Assembly: GCA_022447665.1 (NCBI GenBank)
Contig: JAKVAQ010000004.1
Coordinates: forward strand, 95,092 to 137,592
Direction of reading: 5' to 3'
Length of the DNA stretch: 42,501 bases
Origin: Crocinitomicaceae bacterium
GTDB taxonomy: Bacteria > Bacteroidota > Bacteroidia > Flavobacteriales_D > Crocinitomicaceae
Part shown: positions 1 through 10,465 of the stretch, piece after piece
Layout: every line of letters starts with the position of its first letter
How positions within the stretch are numbered: position 1 is the stretch's first letter
The notes under the pieces: model-generated
Seen by the model: only the letters and a program-made list of their open reading frames with translations
Told to the model about the DNA's origin: nothing
Databases searched by the model: none
Program-made: the position numbers and the translations under genes

Positions 1-198
1 ATTTTAAAGGAAATTCCGAACGCTACCTTTGTTCCAGTAGCCATTAAAAATACTCGTTTGATAGATAATTCGGGCCGTTTCTTTAAGCGTTTAGGGGTTC
101 AGGTGACGTTTACTCAATTAGCTCCGCGTACTATCTCAATTAATTCTATCGAGTCTGATTTGGAGGCGATACGACAGGAAATAGCTGCGAATATTTAA
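1..198 (+). CDS. C-terminal end of a lysophospholipid acyltransferase-like protein (partial)
   Basis: An open frame runs from the first base to a TAA at 196-198, giving 65 residues with no start in the window. The segment with FVPVAIKNT followed by a basic stretch and RTIS resembles the C-terminal part of PlsC-type 1-acyl-glycerol-3-phosphate acyltransferases, where a 'P(V)A' segment lies after the catalytic HxxxxD box. That box would be upstream of the window, so the family call rests on general resemblance only. Members of this family acylate lysophosphatidate at the inner membrane during phospholipid synthesis. The rhomboid gene follows 59 bases later on the same strand and could be co-transcribed. 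Confidence 0.45.
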   Translation: MLKEIPNATFVPVAIKNTRLIDNSGRFFKRLGVQVTFTQLAPRTISINSIESDLEAIRQEIAANI

Positions 199-257
199 TC
201 CTTTCGGCCGTTCTGTCAGTTTTTTTCAAAGGGTTTAATCTTTGCTATTTCTAAATC

Positions 258-1001
258 GTGGAAAGAAAAATAGGTTGGACATCATTCATTATTGCGTTCA
301 TGCTGGTATTCATGATGTGGTTTGTGAATACATTAGATCGGTTACTTCCTTTGGAGCTTTATCAATACGGTGTTTACCCATTGCGTTCGAGTGGACTAAT
401 TGGAATAATTACAGCACCATTTATTCATAGTACTGTTGACTTTGGTCATATTCTAAATAATTCTGCGCCAACTTTTGTACTTTCTTGGTTACTATTCTAT
501 CACTATCGAAAAGTAGCGCTTAAGTCTTTCCTAATTATCTATTTTCTTACTGGTATAGGCGTTTGGTTCGTGGCGCGCGAGAATTATCATATTGGAATGA
601 GCGGCGTCATCTATGGGATGGCTTCTTTTCTCGTAGTAAGCGGATTTTTTAAGCAAAATATAAGAGTGGCTGGTATCTCGCTACTTGTAATATTTATGTA
701 CGGCAGTATTATTTGGGGTATTTTCCCTCAAGAATTAAGTGTTAGCTGGGAAGGGCATGCTATGGGCTTGTTTTCTGGAATAATAGCAGCTGTAATATTT
801 AGAGGAAGAACTCATGAGGCAGTTAAATACAAGTATGAGATAGAAGAAGAGTTAGGACTAGAACCTGACGAAGAATATTGGACGGAAGAATACGCGATGA
901 AAAGACGCATAGAAAAGATGCAGGAAATGAATCCTACTATTCGTTACGAATTTGTTCCCAAACAGGTAAACGTTGAGCCTCCGAAGACTGAAGAAGAGTA
1001 G
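258..1001 (+). CDS. Rhomboid family intramembrane serine protease
   Basis: The 247-residue protein is mostly transmembrane up to about residue 190. It carries the rhomboid catalytic dyad: Ser115 in GMSG and His167 in WEGHAMG, plus HILNNS near residue 70, which fits the conserved His/Asn segment of the oxyanion region. Rhomboids cleave transmembrane substrates inside the inner membrane; the substrate is not evident here. The tail of about 60 residues after the last membrane segment is strongly acidic (EIEEELGLEPDEEYW) and probably cytoplasmic. The start chosen is GTG at 258, because no in-frame ATG fits before the first hydrophobic segment. The gene ends 3 bases before the stop of the convergent pseudogene at 1005. 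Confidence 0.85.
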   Translation: MERKIGWTSFIIAFMLVFMMWFVNTLDRLLPLELYQYGVYPLRSSGLIGIITAPFIHSTVDFGHILNNSAPTFVLSWLLFYHYRKVALKSFLIIYFLTGIGVWFVARENYHIGMSGVIYGMASFLVVSGFFKQNIRVAGISLLVIFMYGSIIWGIFPQELSVSWEGHAMGLFSGIIAAVIFRGRTHEAVKYKYEIEEELGLEPDEEYWTEEYAMKRRIEKMQEMNPTIRYEFVPKQVNVEPPKTEEE

Positions 1002-1004
1002 AAT

Positions 1005-4000
1005 TTACTTAATCACCCACCTACTTGTTTGTGCTGAATTCTCAGAACTGAAGGTGACCAAATAAATACCAGATCCAAGATCAAGACTTAGCATTCCATT
1101 CATCTGCATAAGGTCAAAATACTGCGCAACAGTTTTTCCGGTAGCGTCGTGCACAGTAATTGAATAAGATTCAAATTCTTTAGGTAAGGAATACCAAAGT
1201 TGGCCACTCTCTGAAGGGTTTGGATAAATAACTATATCCTTGGTGTCCCAGCTAATCGTTCTAATTTCTGAATACGAATAATTACCATCAAAGTCAGTTT
1301 GCTTTAAACGATAATAAGAAACTCCAGTTAAAGGATTTCGATCTAGCTCGGAATAGTTTAATTCAATACTGCTATTCCCTGTCCCATCAATATCAAACAA
1401 TGGTTCAAAATATATTCCATCTATAGAACGTTCAATCGTGAAGCAGTCATTATTAGTTTCTGACTTAGTAGTCCATGTTAATTCAACATCATCATCTGCG
1501 TTCAACAATGCGTTAAACTCTAGTAATTCAATAGGAAGCGGATTTGATGATGAAATAGAAGCAAGTGTGAAAGGTGAGAAAGCCGTTACAGCAGCTCCCG
1601 AAATAATATCCCCAGCTGCCGCTACACCAGTTGTTCCACCATTACCTTCATCTCTCCATACAGCACCGTCCCAACGTGCGACTCTTAAATCCGGTAGATT
1701 ATCAACTCCACAACTCGTTACGGAACTCCATGTTAACGTTACTGTCGCATCGCCAGAACCGGTAGTTTGATCTAAAATCCAATATTCACAACTGCTCACA
1801 TGATCTAAACTTGGGTCAAGAGATGAATCATCAAAAGTAGGATCCGGGTCAACTTGAAAATATTCGGCACGGAATCCTGTACCCGCCACAGTAGGTACTC
1901 CAATTGAAATCCGTCTGTACAAATCATTTTTGCCTACAGGAAAATCAAAAGCAATACTTCCTATTTTTTCTACTCTTCCATCAAAATGAGAAGCGTCATT
2001 TGCTCCGGTCACATTTCCACCAACTTCGAATATTACCACCTCATTTCCACCAGAACCTTCATAAATAATTCCATCTGTGAAAGTCAATAAGTTCGAAACT
2101 GAAATATCGTCTTCAATCACAACGCCTCCTGCACTCGTGTTTTGCACTGTATAATTATAGAAGTTCTCTGCTGTACCTCCAGATGTAATCGTTTGTGTAG
2201 CGCTTCCTGTAAATATCACATCTCCTTCCTGACGAGTAAAAGTCCCTGAATTAGTCCAATTTCCAAGCAGAGTTATATCATAATCACCTGTGGCATCTAC
2301 ATCAACTATATTGTCCGTATTTATTGTAATATCTCCTCTTACAATAATATCTCCAATCAAAGCCTTTGTTGGCGTCCCGACCCCAGCAGCATTGGTTACT
2401 ATTAGTTTGGAGTATCTTGCATTTCCCGCACCTGCAATACTCTCAATATCCTGATCGAGCCCTGAATTATAAATAATTGTGCTCGTTTCGCGAATGTCGT
2501 AATTGGTATGATTTGTTGGGAAAGTCGTTGCTGACGAGGCATTACCCAAAGTCATTTGTGAATTAGGCTGCATCTCTAATACCTCTGCTGCTCCCGCACC
2601 ACCTGTTATTTGGTTACCATCATCTATTAAGTGGTTAAATTCATCAATAAATATTAAGTCATTCACAATTATTAGTCCGTCTAAAGTTTTATTCACCAAA
2701 GCTGGATCACTATTCGTATTTGTCAAATAAAGTCTTCCATAGTCTGGTTCGCTAGAAATTACTTGAGCTACGCTGCTATTATATCTTGTTTGCCCTGCTT
2801 CATGCAAATCTATATTCACATCCACATAGCCCGTTGGAAATAACGTTGAAGTACCGGTTACGCCCAGAACGAGTCTTGCATCATTTTCAATTTCCATTAT
2901 TCCAGTTGCATTTCCAGTGATTTAAAAACCCCTATCTTCAAGTTCACCCACTTGAATTACGAAATTATTATTGATCGTGATCGAATCAATTGCTCGGCAT
3001 AAGTCGTTTGCTCCACCACCATTTGTTCCACGATTTACATGAAGATTATAAAAGGCATCACCATTAGTGGTTATCTCTTGACGACTGTTTTGTGACGCTG
3101 GTCCATCAAACTCAACTGTTGAAGTTGAAGCTGTATATGTGCCCCCTGAGACCGTCCAATCATCCTCAATTGTCCATTTACTGTTCCGCGAACAAACTCT
3201 ACATCTGCTCTTTGTTCGCCATTCATGTCAAAGTCGTCCGCAATAGTCCAATTCCATCCTGCATAATCAAAATCAATGTTGCCAAAGAAATTAGAACCAT
3301 TAGAAGTAATTGTTCTAACAGTTGCAGAATGTGCAAAGAAGGTAATCAACGATTCAAATTGATTATCAAGATTTGCATTAAGTATTGTACTTCCGAATAT
3401 AATTAGTTCTCTATCGTTAGTTGTAACACCTGCATCCATGGTGCATCCGGCTGGAATGCCTGTCCATGTCATACCATTACAGGATTGTAATAAAAGATCA
3501 AGATCCACGGTACCAGCACCTGCAGTAAAAGAATTTGCATCAAAAACGACATTATCTTGTGCCCCAGGTATACATGAGTTGGTGCCTGAATATACTCCAG
3601 AAGTTAAAGACCAGTTATCAGGGTTACACCAATTATCATTTACACCTGTACTAAATGTTCCAGTTTTGGTATTTCCTGCTGTTGAACCTACCCAATAGAA
3701 AGTAGTGCCTGCCCTTGAAGTTGGAAAAGTAACACCAGTATTTCCAGATAAGTCTACCCCATAATTGTTGGTTAGATTTGAAGTTGTGCAATTAATATCC
3801 TGACAAATGTTCAACGTTATCGATTGAGGTGAAGAAAATGCAATATCCTCGAATATTCCATCTGTCAGAGACTTCAGCCACAACCACGTATCACAGGTGC
3901 CATTGGAAGTTAAACTTCCTGTTATACTCGTTGATCCATTGGTATTAAATCTTACCATATTAATAAGTGGAAAGACTTAAGTTCGCCATTGTTGTAGTCG

Positions 4001-5381
4001 ATGAGGCATTCTGAATATCCAATTGAGCTTCAGAGGCCAATGAAATAGTTCCAAATGTCATCGGGCCTTCAACCCCTCCGCCTAAATTCACGAATGACTC
4101 GGCTCCAACATTTAGAGTCCCCGTCACTATTAAAATTGCGTCCGTTCCGTTATTATTAAAATCTATATCAAGTGCTGCACCTACATTTATATCACCGGCA
4201 ACATTTACATCTTGGTCTAATATGATATCATTTCCTGCTGTACTCCCTACTGTGAAATCAGCTTTGAACTTAGCATCGCGTATAAATCGACAATCAGAAT
4301 TATCCCCTAAAATTACGTTCGATTGAAACTCAATATATCTTCCACGGATATCTCCTTCACCATCATTTCCTATCGTAAATACTCCAGTTATTATTGAATG
4401 ATTCGTACCAGCAAATCCTCCTGTTCCATCGGCTGAACCTATGATCTAACGACAGTTGTTTCCGTAGGTAATGCTACCGAATGTTTTTACGTTATTATCG
4501 TCATAATCCCCATCAAAACGAATGTCGACGCCATCACCCACAGCAACTATATCTCCAAAGGTAATTCTATTGGTATTATCTTCCACTCCACCAGTGTTTA
4601 CTCGAACATCATTCGTAGAATTAAATGTTAAGTTTGGTAAAGTCTTGGTAGCACTTCCTGCTTCCACTGTTACGTCACCAGTATTCGTAAACGTTATGGT
4701 AGAACCAGCAGTAGTAACCGTTAAACTCGTTGTATTTCCTTGAAGATCCAGAACGGTTCCTGTACCAGTTATATCAACTTCAGATCCTCCAAAATCTATT
4801 TCGCGCATTTGTGTGCCACGATTGGCATCAATTGATGTAGCTGTAACATCAAACCCTGAAAAATCTAAAGTACCCCTTTGAATACCTATTTCACCGTTAA
4901 TTGTAAACACATCAGTTAAGGTCCAAGAACCAGCAGTGCCATTAAATTCTATATTATTATTAAAAGATTGTCCGGCTGACGTGATAGTTTCAGCCGCTCC
5001 ACTTGTAAACTCATATTCACCCGTATAACTATGCGTAAATCCAGCAACAAATACTATACTCCGTCCTACTTCAATATCTATCGCTGCTCCTCCATCAAAA
5101 GTTGGGTTGTTGCTGACACCAGTGAAATCAAGATCATCACAAAATCCATTTATATCTACCGTAACAGTTTGGCCTCCAATTGAAAACGAGTTCACATCGA
5201 AATGCACATTATCAGAAGTTGTAGGTTGTGTTCCAAAAGCTACTCCTGCACCTCCGGAACTTGATGCCCAATGAGAAAGGTCGGACCAGTTTCCACCATT
5301 TCCTACCCAAAAATAATCTACCGCAAATATTTGTGAAGTTAATAGTAGAGAACAAATGAACAGAAAGCCCCTCATATTCAT
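1005..5381 (-). pseudogene. Large T9SS-exported beta-strand-repeat surface protein, broken
   Basis: Read from 5381 down, the gene starts with a signal peptide (MNMRGFLFICSLLLTSQIFA). Low-complexity Gly/Thr/Asn-rich beta-repeat sequence follows. The gene ends in a T9SS sorting domain (YPNPSESG near the end, last residues RWVIK). A module is repeated: NWSDLSHW...DNVHFDVNSF near the N terminus and NWCNPDNWS...DNVVFDANSF further on. The gene would encode about 1,450 residues but is interrupted: TAG at 4446-4448 and TAA at 2922-2924 are in frame with coding-like sequence on both sides (GNNCR*IIGSADG; EDRGF*ITGNATG). Frame changes occur near 3955-3970 and near 3170-3190. The second stop is one C-to-T change from a Gln codon. 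It was probably a cell-surface or adhesin-like protein. Real decay is favoured because two lesions are substitutions. Confidence 0.8.
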
Positions 5382-5382
5382 G

Positions 5383-5390
5383 CAAATATA
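5383..5390 (-). promoter_or_regulatory. -7 box for the surface-protein pseudogene
   Basis: The minus strand reads TATATTTG followed by C, matching the Bacteroidota -7 consensus TAnnTTTG, just upstream of the ATG at 5381. No clear -33 TTG was found at the expected distance. A start this close would give an almost leaderless mRNA. Confidence 0.5.
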
Positions 5391-5458
5391 CAGTGTTAAG
5401 ATAGAGACCTGTAATAGGATATTTCTTGTAATTTCATCTTTGTAGAACTACTTAAGAA

Positions 5459-5487
5459 TAAAAAACCCCAGCCGAAGCCGGGGTTTT
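5459..5487 (-). terminator. Intrinsic terminator of the LVIVD lipoprotein gene
   Basis: The plus strand reads AAAACCCC, then AGCCGAAGCC, then GGGGTTTT. On the minus strand this is a GC-rich hairpin (CCCCGGC/GCTGGGG with a small TTCG-type loop) followed by a run of six T. It lies about 20 bases past the stop of the minus-strand gene at 5509, in the right orientation. Confidence 0.85.
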
Positions 5488-5508
5488 AGCCAACAGTTTA
5501 ACTAAAGA

Positions 5509-6765
5509 TTAAAAGGTTAATAAGCTCATAAATGTGATATCACTGGGATTAGTATAATCGTATTGTGATACTCCGTCATCTCCTATAAGTACAAGTATTC
5601 CGTCATTAACAATAACATCTCTTGCATGTACATTGTGAAATTGAAATCTAATATTATCTCCTACTTTCTTAGGGTTTGAATTATCAAATACTTTTAATCC
5701 ATCATCACCGTCACAAATAAATAGTAAGTCACCATCTACTCCTAAACCGTGAGGGTTATGCATATCAAAAGTTTTTCTCACCCATGGAAAACGAATATTG
5801 CTAATATCCACTATCTGTAATTCATTTACAGTTTGACCACAATCATTACCAGATCTTAGTGTAACATAAGCATAGTCTCCTTGAACAACTACTGGGTCAC
5901 AAGCCTCAGTATGGTCAATTTCCGAAATTTCCTTTGGTCTATCAGGATTTGAAATTCTATCATAGATTAACATTCCAGTAGTAGTCCCAATGAACAAATA
6001 ATCTTCATATGGGAATAGAGTTTCTGCTTCTCTCCATGTAGGATTATCAGACGTTTGATTTGGCTCTCGTGGATTTGATAAACTAAATGTGATTAATGCA
6101 TTGTTGTTAATCGTATACAAATAACCATCTTGAATAATGAACTTACTCATTGACCCAGCTAATCCAGTTCTCGTTGAGATTTTAGCCTCAGCCATTTGCT
6201 CATTTGTATCGTCACATTCTGGGCAGTCTTTCACAAAAAACTTAGCTCCAACACCTGAAACATCTTTCGTTTTCTTGATTTCCCAACCAATAACAATTCC
6301 TTTTTCTCTGTCAACATCTGCAACAGGATACGAAGGGTCTTCAAGAGCTGGAGTTGCGTAATCGAATACATCTTCCACTCGAGTAACCAATTGTGGATTC
6401 GTCATGTCAGAAATATCAATCACCAATAAATCCATTACAGAATTGGCGTACAAATAACTTCCTTGAACAGCTAAATCAGTATTTCCAATAATGTTCATAA
6501 AACCGATTGGATAAGGATTGTAAGGATCTTGATTATCCACAATGTGGATTCCTCTGTCCTCATCAGAAACAAATATCCAAGAATTAAAAACATGAATATT
6601 CCCCGATTGTACCATCTGGACGTCAGTTCTAAATTCGAAAGATTGATCGAATTCAGCGTCCGTCATGTAGATTGGACAATTAGCATAAACCTCTTTGTTT
6701 TTATATTTTTTACAGCCGGACAAAGCAAAAACGGCTAACGCAGATAATAGTAATAACTTTTTCAT
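5509..6765 (-). CDS. LVIVD-repeat beta-propeller lipoprotein
   Basis: The 418-residue protein begins with a lipoprotein signal peptide with lipobox LSGC (Cys about residue 18), so it should be anchored to an outer or periplasmic membrane face. The body is made of LVIVD-type repeats, short units such as LLVIDISDMTNPQLV, GIHIVDNQDPYNPY, LQIVDISNIRFPWV and LKVFDNSNPKKVG, which form a beta-propeller. The enzymatic or binding role of LVIVD proteins in Bacteroidota is not defined. The gene stands alone between a good promoter (6840-6870) and a strong terminator (5459-5487), so it is probably monocistronic. The frame is intact, unlike its neighbour at 1005-5381. Confidence 0.8.
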   Translation of the reverse strand: MKKLLLLSALAVFALSGCKKYKNKEVYANCPIYMTDAEFDQSFEFRTDVQMVQSGNIHVFNSWIFVSDEDRGIHIVDNQDPYNPYPIGFMNIIGNTDLAVQGSYLYANSVMDLLVIDISDMTNPQLVTRVEDVFDYATPALEDPSYPVADVDREKGIVIGWEIKKTKDVSGVGAKFFVKDCPECDDTNEQMAEAKISTRTGLAGSMSKFIIQDGYLYTINNNALITFSLSNPREPNQTSDNPTWREAETLFPYEDYLFIGTTTGMLIYDRISNPDRPKEISEIDHTEACDPVVVQGDYAYVTLRSGNDCGQTVNELQIVDISNIRFPWVRKTFDMHNPHGLGVDGDLLFICDGDDGLKVFDNSNPKKVGDNIRFQFHNVHARDVIVNDGILVLIGDDGVSQYDYTNPSDITFMSLLTF

Positions 6766-6839
6766 AGCGTTGATGTTTTAAAGGTTAAAAAAATTTCAAC
6801 CACGCTTCGGGGGTCTTGTCTACGTTTGCGATCATAACT

Positions 6840-6870
6840 CAAAAATAGCCGTAGCGAAAATTGATTTCAA
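6840..6870 (-). promoter_or_regulatory. Promoter of the LVIVD lipoprotein gene (-33 and -7)
   Basis: On the minus strand, TTG (6868-6870) and TATTTTTG (6840-6847) are separated by 20 bases. This matches the Bacteroidota primary sigma pattern TTG-N19/21-TAnnTTTG. It lies about 75 bases upstream of the ATG at 6765 and is the best complete promoter seen in the window. Confidence 0.65.
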
Positions 6871-6975
6871 CTTAAACGAAGCAAGTTCTATGCCAAAAAT
6901 TAACATTTCTATAACGCAGAAAACGTGTAAACTAGATCTTATTTAATCTAAAACGGTTTAGGGGAAAGTTTAAGT

Positions 6976-8778
6976 TTAATTTTTAGATTGAGCAGTAATA
7001 TAGTTTCGAATAATTTTTGCCTTACTGGGCCCAACTATTTTCGACAATTCCTCATCATTTGCCTCCTTAACTCTTTTAACAGATTTAAAGTGCTTTATGA
7101 GTTGCTGGGCAGTTTTATCACCAATACCTTCTATCTGTGTTAGCTCAGAACCTAATGCATTTTTACTTCGCTTGTTCCTATGATGAGTAATCCCAAAACG
7201 ATGAGCCTCATTTCGAAGATGCTGAATTATTTTCAATGTTTCCGATCTCTTATCAATATACATCGGCAAAGAGTCACCAGGATAGTAGATCTCTTCAAGT
7301 TTCTTAGCAATACCAATTACGGTAATTTTACCCCTTAATTCCAGTTGATCTATTACCTCCATGGTTGAAGACAGTTGACCCTTACCACCATCCACTATTA
7401 GCAATTGCGGCAATGGCTGATCTTCATTTAAAAGACGACTATATCTTCTATACACGACTTCTCGCATCGATGCAAAGTCATCGGGTCCTTCTACTGTTTT
7501 AATATTGAAATGACGGTAGTCCTTTTTACTTGGTTTTCCATCCTTGAAAACTACGCATGCAGCAACAGCATTCGTTCCTTGAAAGTTTGAGTTGTCAAAA
7601 CATTCAATATGCCTTGGCCATTCTTTCATTCTTAAATCCTTTTGCATGGTTTCCATTATTCGCTCCACATGCTTTTCTGGATTTTTAATCTTCTCTTGTT
7701 TATGCGTATCGAGCATAAAGAATTTAGCATTCCTAAGCGATAAATCCATTAATGCTTTTTTATCTCCACGCTGAGGATACGTAATTTTAAAATCCGGTAA
7801 AACCTCATCCAAATTTTCAGAGGTAATTATCTCATTCCCTTCAGTTCCGTATCGCTCACGCATGTTTAGCAAAACCAACGGTATTATATCCTGTGGAGTT
7901 TCGTCAAGTTTTTTCTTCACCTCAACTGTATGTCCATGAATAATTGCTCCGGAATTAATTTTTAGAAAATTCACATAAGCTGTCTTCTGATCTTCCACCA
8001 TGGTAATTACATCTACATGATGGATATAGGGACTCACGACTGTAGAGCGTGAATGAAACTTCTCCAAAAGTTTGATCTTCTCTTTTACGCTCTGGGCTTC
8101 TTCGAATTTTAAATCAGCCGACAAATTTTGCATCAAAACATTCAACTCCTTAATAACCGTAGATATATTCCCTTTCAAGATATGCTTTATGGCCTCAATA
8201 TTCTCGTCGTATTGTGTTTTTAGGTCTTTATTTATACATGGGCCAAAGCACTTTCCAATGTGATACTCTAAGCAAACTTTATAGTCCCCTTTTTCAATTG
8301 CTTCATCTGTTAGTTTCAGCTTGCAGGTTCTTAAAGGGTATACTTCTCGAATCAAATCAAGAAGAGTATGCATCATCTTTACGTTCGTGTAAGGACCAAA
8401 ATAGTTAGAACCATCTCGAATTACTTTCCTGGTAGCAAAAACCCTTGGAAAAGGCTCTTTTTTCAAACAAATCCATGGATATGTTTTGTCATCCTTTAAC
8501 TGAATATTGTACTTAGGCTGGTACTTTTTTATCAAATTGTTCTCAAGCAACAGGGCGTCCATTTCTGTTTCAACAACCAAGTACTTTATGTCGCGTATGC
8601 GTTTAACTAATAAGTGGGTTTTCCCGTTTTGATGGGTCTTTGTGAAATAAGACGCCACTCTTTTTTTGAGGTTCTTCGCCTTCCCAACGTAAAGTATATT
8701 TCCAGCCTCATCATAGTATTGATAAACGCCAGGTTTGTGGGGAATAACTTTGAGCTTGGTACGAAGATCTTCGAGCAT
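6976..8778 (-). CDS. uvrC: Excinuclease ABC subunit C
   Basis: The 600-residue protein is full length for the family. It has an N-terminal GIY-YIG nuclease domain (PGVYQYY...ILYVGKAKNLKKRV, residues about 17-43) that makes the 3' incision. A central UvrB-binding UVR segment (FEEAQSVKEKI) and the RNase H-like UvrC domain with ECFDNSN...LIVDGGKGQL (5' incision) follow. C-terminal helix-hairpin-helix motifs (LTQIEGIGDKTAQQLI) bind DNA. It acts with UvrAB in nucleotide excision repair in the cytoplasm. The gene is monocistronic-looking: divergent from the methyltransferase gene and separated by about 210 bases from the next minus-strand gene. A -7 box sits directly upstream. Confidence 0.97.
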   Translation of the reverse strand: MLEDLRTKLKVIPHKPGVYQYYDEAGNILYVGKAKNLKKRVASYFTKTHQNGKTHLLVKRIRDIKYLVVETEMDALLLENNLIKKYQPKYNIQLKDDKTYPWICLKKEPFPRVFATRKVIRDGSNYFGPYTNVKMMHTLLDLIREVYPLRTCKLKLTDEAIEKGDYKVCLEYHIGKCFGPCINKDLKTQYDENIEAIKHILKGNISTVIKELNVLMQNLSADLKFEEAQSVKEKIKLLEKFHSRSTVVSPYIHHVDVITMVEDQKTAYVNFLKINSGAIIHGHTVEVKKKLDETPQDIIPLVLLNMRERYGTEGNEIITSENLDEVLPDFKITYPQRGDKKALMDLSLRNAKFFMLDTHKQEKIKNPEKHVERIMETMQKDLRMKEWPRHIECFDNSNFQGTNAVAACVVFKDGKPSKKDYRHFNIKTVEGPDDFASMREVVYRRYSRLLNEDQPLPQLLIVDGGKGQLSSTMEVIDQLELRGKITVIGIAKKLEEIYYPGDSLPMYIDKRSETLKIIQHLRNEAHRFGITHHRNKRSKNALGSELTQIEGIGDKTAQQLIKHFKSVKRVKEANDEELSKIVGPSKAKIIRNYITAQSKN

Positions 8779-8782
8779 TAAT

Positions 8783-8790
8783 CAAATTTA
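8783..8790 (-). promoter_or_regulatory. -7 box for uvrC
   Basis: The minus strand reads TAAATTTG directly upstream of the uvrC ATG at 8778, matching TAnnTTTG. No -33 TTG is obvious at 19-21 bases. The transcript would have a very short or no leader. Confidence 0.5.
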
Positions 8791-8863
8791 CGAAAGGGAA
8801 TTCTATTCCTAAATCTTTAGAGCAAGAATAAATTAGTAAATTGCACGCGCAAATCTAGAATAG

Positions 8864-9643
8864 GTGGACAAAAGGCATACAGATAGAAGTTTATACTTTA
8901 AAGAACAGAACTATACGCTCAATAAATACATTTTGCCTTTTATTGAGCGTCACAAAAAGCTGGATAAAAACACCAAAGTTTTAGAAATTGGTTGCGGATT
9001 CGGTGGTAACCTTGTTCCTTTTCTAGAAAAGGGTTGTCAAGTTACTGGCGTAGATATTCTAGAACACAGTATTGAAGTCGCAAAAAGAGAGTTAGATGCA
9101 GAAAACACTCCTAATTTGGAGCTTATTGCCTGTGATATCTATGATGTAAAAGGACTTGAAAATAAGTTCGATGTTATTTTCATGAAGGATACATTAGAGC
9201 ACATTCCCAATCAGGAAAAATTTGTTCCAATGATGAAAACCTTCTTAAAAGATGACGGTGTTATTTTTCAAGGATTTCCTCCTTGGCGTAACCCATTTGG
9301 AGGACATCAACAAATGTGTAAAAGTAAATTCTTAAGCCGTTTACCTTGGTTCCATGTTACTCCACGTTGGATGTTTAAAGGAATTCTTAAGCTATTTGGA
9401 GAAACACCAAGTAAGATTCAAGGGTTCTTAGACAGTGTTTACGATACAAGAATATCTTTACAACGATTCTTAAGAATTTTAAAGAAAAACGACTTTAAAG
9501 TTTTAGAAAGACAGCATTACTTTATTAATCCGAACTACGAAATAAAGTTTAAATTAAAGACACGAAAGCTCTGGAAGATTTTTGATATTCCTTGGCTTAG
9601 AGATTGGTACACAACTACAGTTTACTACGTATTCAAAAAATAA
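8864..9643 (+). CDS. Class I SAM-dependent methyltransferase
   Basis: The 259-residue protein has the Rossmann SAM-binding signature: motif I VLEIGCGFGGNLVPF at about residues 44-58, an acidic residue ending strand 2 in VTGVDI, and the post-motif segment FDVIFMKDTLEHIPN. This is the Methyltransf_11/25 type that also includes ubiquinone/menaquinone and lipid methyltransferases. The substrate cannot be told from sequence; the basic C-terminal third (FKLKTRKLWKIF) may contact a membrane or nucleic acid. The start is a GTG at 8864. It sits 6 bases before the yebC-like gene and is probably co-transcribed with it. Confidence 0.8.
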   Translation: MDKRHTDRSLYFKEQNYTLNKYILPFIERHKKLDKNTKVLEIGCGFGGNLVPFLEKGCQVTGVDILEHSIEVAKRELDAENTPNLELIACDIYDVKGLENKFDVIFMKDTLEHIPNQEKFVPMMKTFLKDDGVIFQGFPPWRNPFGGHQQMCKSKFLSRLPWFHVTPRWMFKGILKLFGETPSKIQGFLDSVYDTRISLQRFLRILKKNDFKVLERQHYFINPNYEIKFKLKTRKLWKIFDIPWLRDWYTTTVYYVFKK

Positions 9644-9649
9644 TTAGAA

Positions 9650-10363
9650 ATGGGAAGAGCATTTGAGTTTAGAAAAGCAAGAAAACTAAAGCGTTGGGGA
9701 CAAATGTCCAAGACCTTTACTAAGATTGGTAAAGAGATTTCAAAAGCTGTGAAGGATGGAGGGCCTAGCCCGGATTCGAACGCACGTTTACGTGTTATTA
9801 TTCAGAATGCAAAGGCGGCTAACATGCCGAAAGACAATATTGAAAGAGCCATTAAAAAAGCCTCTGACAAAGATACGTCTGACTATAAAGAAATGGTATA
9901 CGAAGGCTATGGTCAGCATGGTATTGCCATTGTTATTGAAACCTTAACAGATAACACAACACGAACCGTTGCGAATGTGCGCGCATGTTTCAATAAATGT
10001 GATGGTACATTGGGAACTTCTGGATCCTTAGATTTTGCTTTTGAGCGCAAATGCATGTTCAGAATTGATGCCGGAGACATTGACGTTGAAGAATTTGAAT
10101 TTGAATTAATTGATTACGGTGGAGAAGAAGTGGATAAGGATGATGAAGAAAATGAAATTATCATCTATGGTCCCTTTGAAAGCTTCGGTAGTATTCAAGG
10201 ATTTCTTGAAGAAAAAGGTATCGAAATTAAAAGTGCTGAACTAGAGCGCGTTCCTCACGAAACAAAGCAACTTACTCCAGAACAAGAGGCTGATGTACAA
10301 AAACTCATCGACAAATTAGAAGACGATGATGATGTACAACAGGTCTTTCATACGATGGCTTAA
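9650..10363 (+). CDS. YebC/PmpR family protein (translation factor or regulator)
   Basis: The 237-residue protein has the typical YebC N terminus (MGRAFEFRKARKLKRWGQMS), the conserved ARLRVIIQNAKAANMPKDNI segment and the three-domain length of the family. YebC/PmpR/TACO1 proteins were first described as transcriptional regulators; bacterial members and mitochondrial TACO1 are also reported to help ribosomes through proline-rich stretches. Which role applies here cannot be read from sequence. The start ATG is 6 bases after the methyltransferase stop. The C-terminal half is rich in Asp/Glu (EEVDKDDEENEI), as is usual for the family. Confidence 0.93.
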   Translation: MGRAFEFRKARKLKRWGQMSKTFTKIGKEISKAVKDGGPSPDSNARLRVIIQNAKAANMPKDNIERAIKKASDKDTSDYKEMVYEGYGQHGIAIVIETLTDNTTRTVANVRACFNKCDGTLGTSGSLDFAFERKCMFRIDAGDIDVEEFEFELIDYGGEEVDKDDEENEIIIYGPFESFGSIQGFLEEKGIEIKSAELERVPHETKQLTPEQEADVQKLIDKLEDDDDVQQVFHTMA

Positions 10364-10443
10364 AAGTATTTTTTTCGTACAAGCTATAAATCAGCGACAT
10401 AGACCGTTCATCAAACTCTTTTTCATTATGAGCGCATAGTTTT

Positions 10444-10451
10444 TACCTTCG
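10444..10451 (+). promoter_or_regulatory. Possible -7 box for the M43 metalloprotease gene
   Basis: TACCTTCG lies 15 bases before the ATG at 10466 and matches TAnnTTTG with one mismatch (C for T at position 6). It is weak but in the same position as other -7 boxes in the window. Confidence 0.3.
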
Positions 10452-10465
10452 CGGTAAATCTTGAC

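Noticed and set aside
1438-1770. 110-residue plus-strand ORF inside the surface-protein gene
   Set aside because: It is a shadow of repetitive Ser/Thr/Val-rich coding sequence on the other strand and has no start context.
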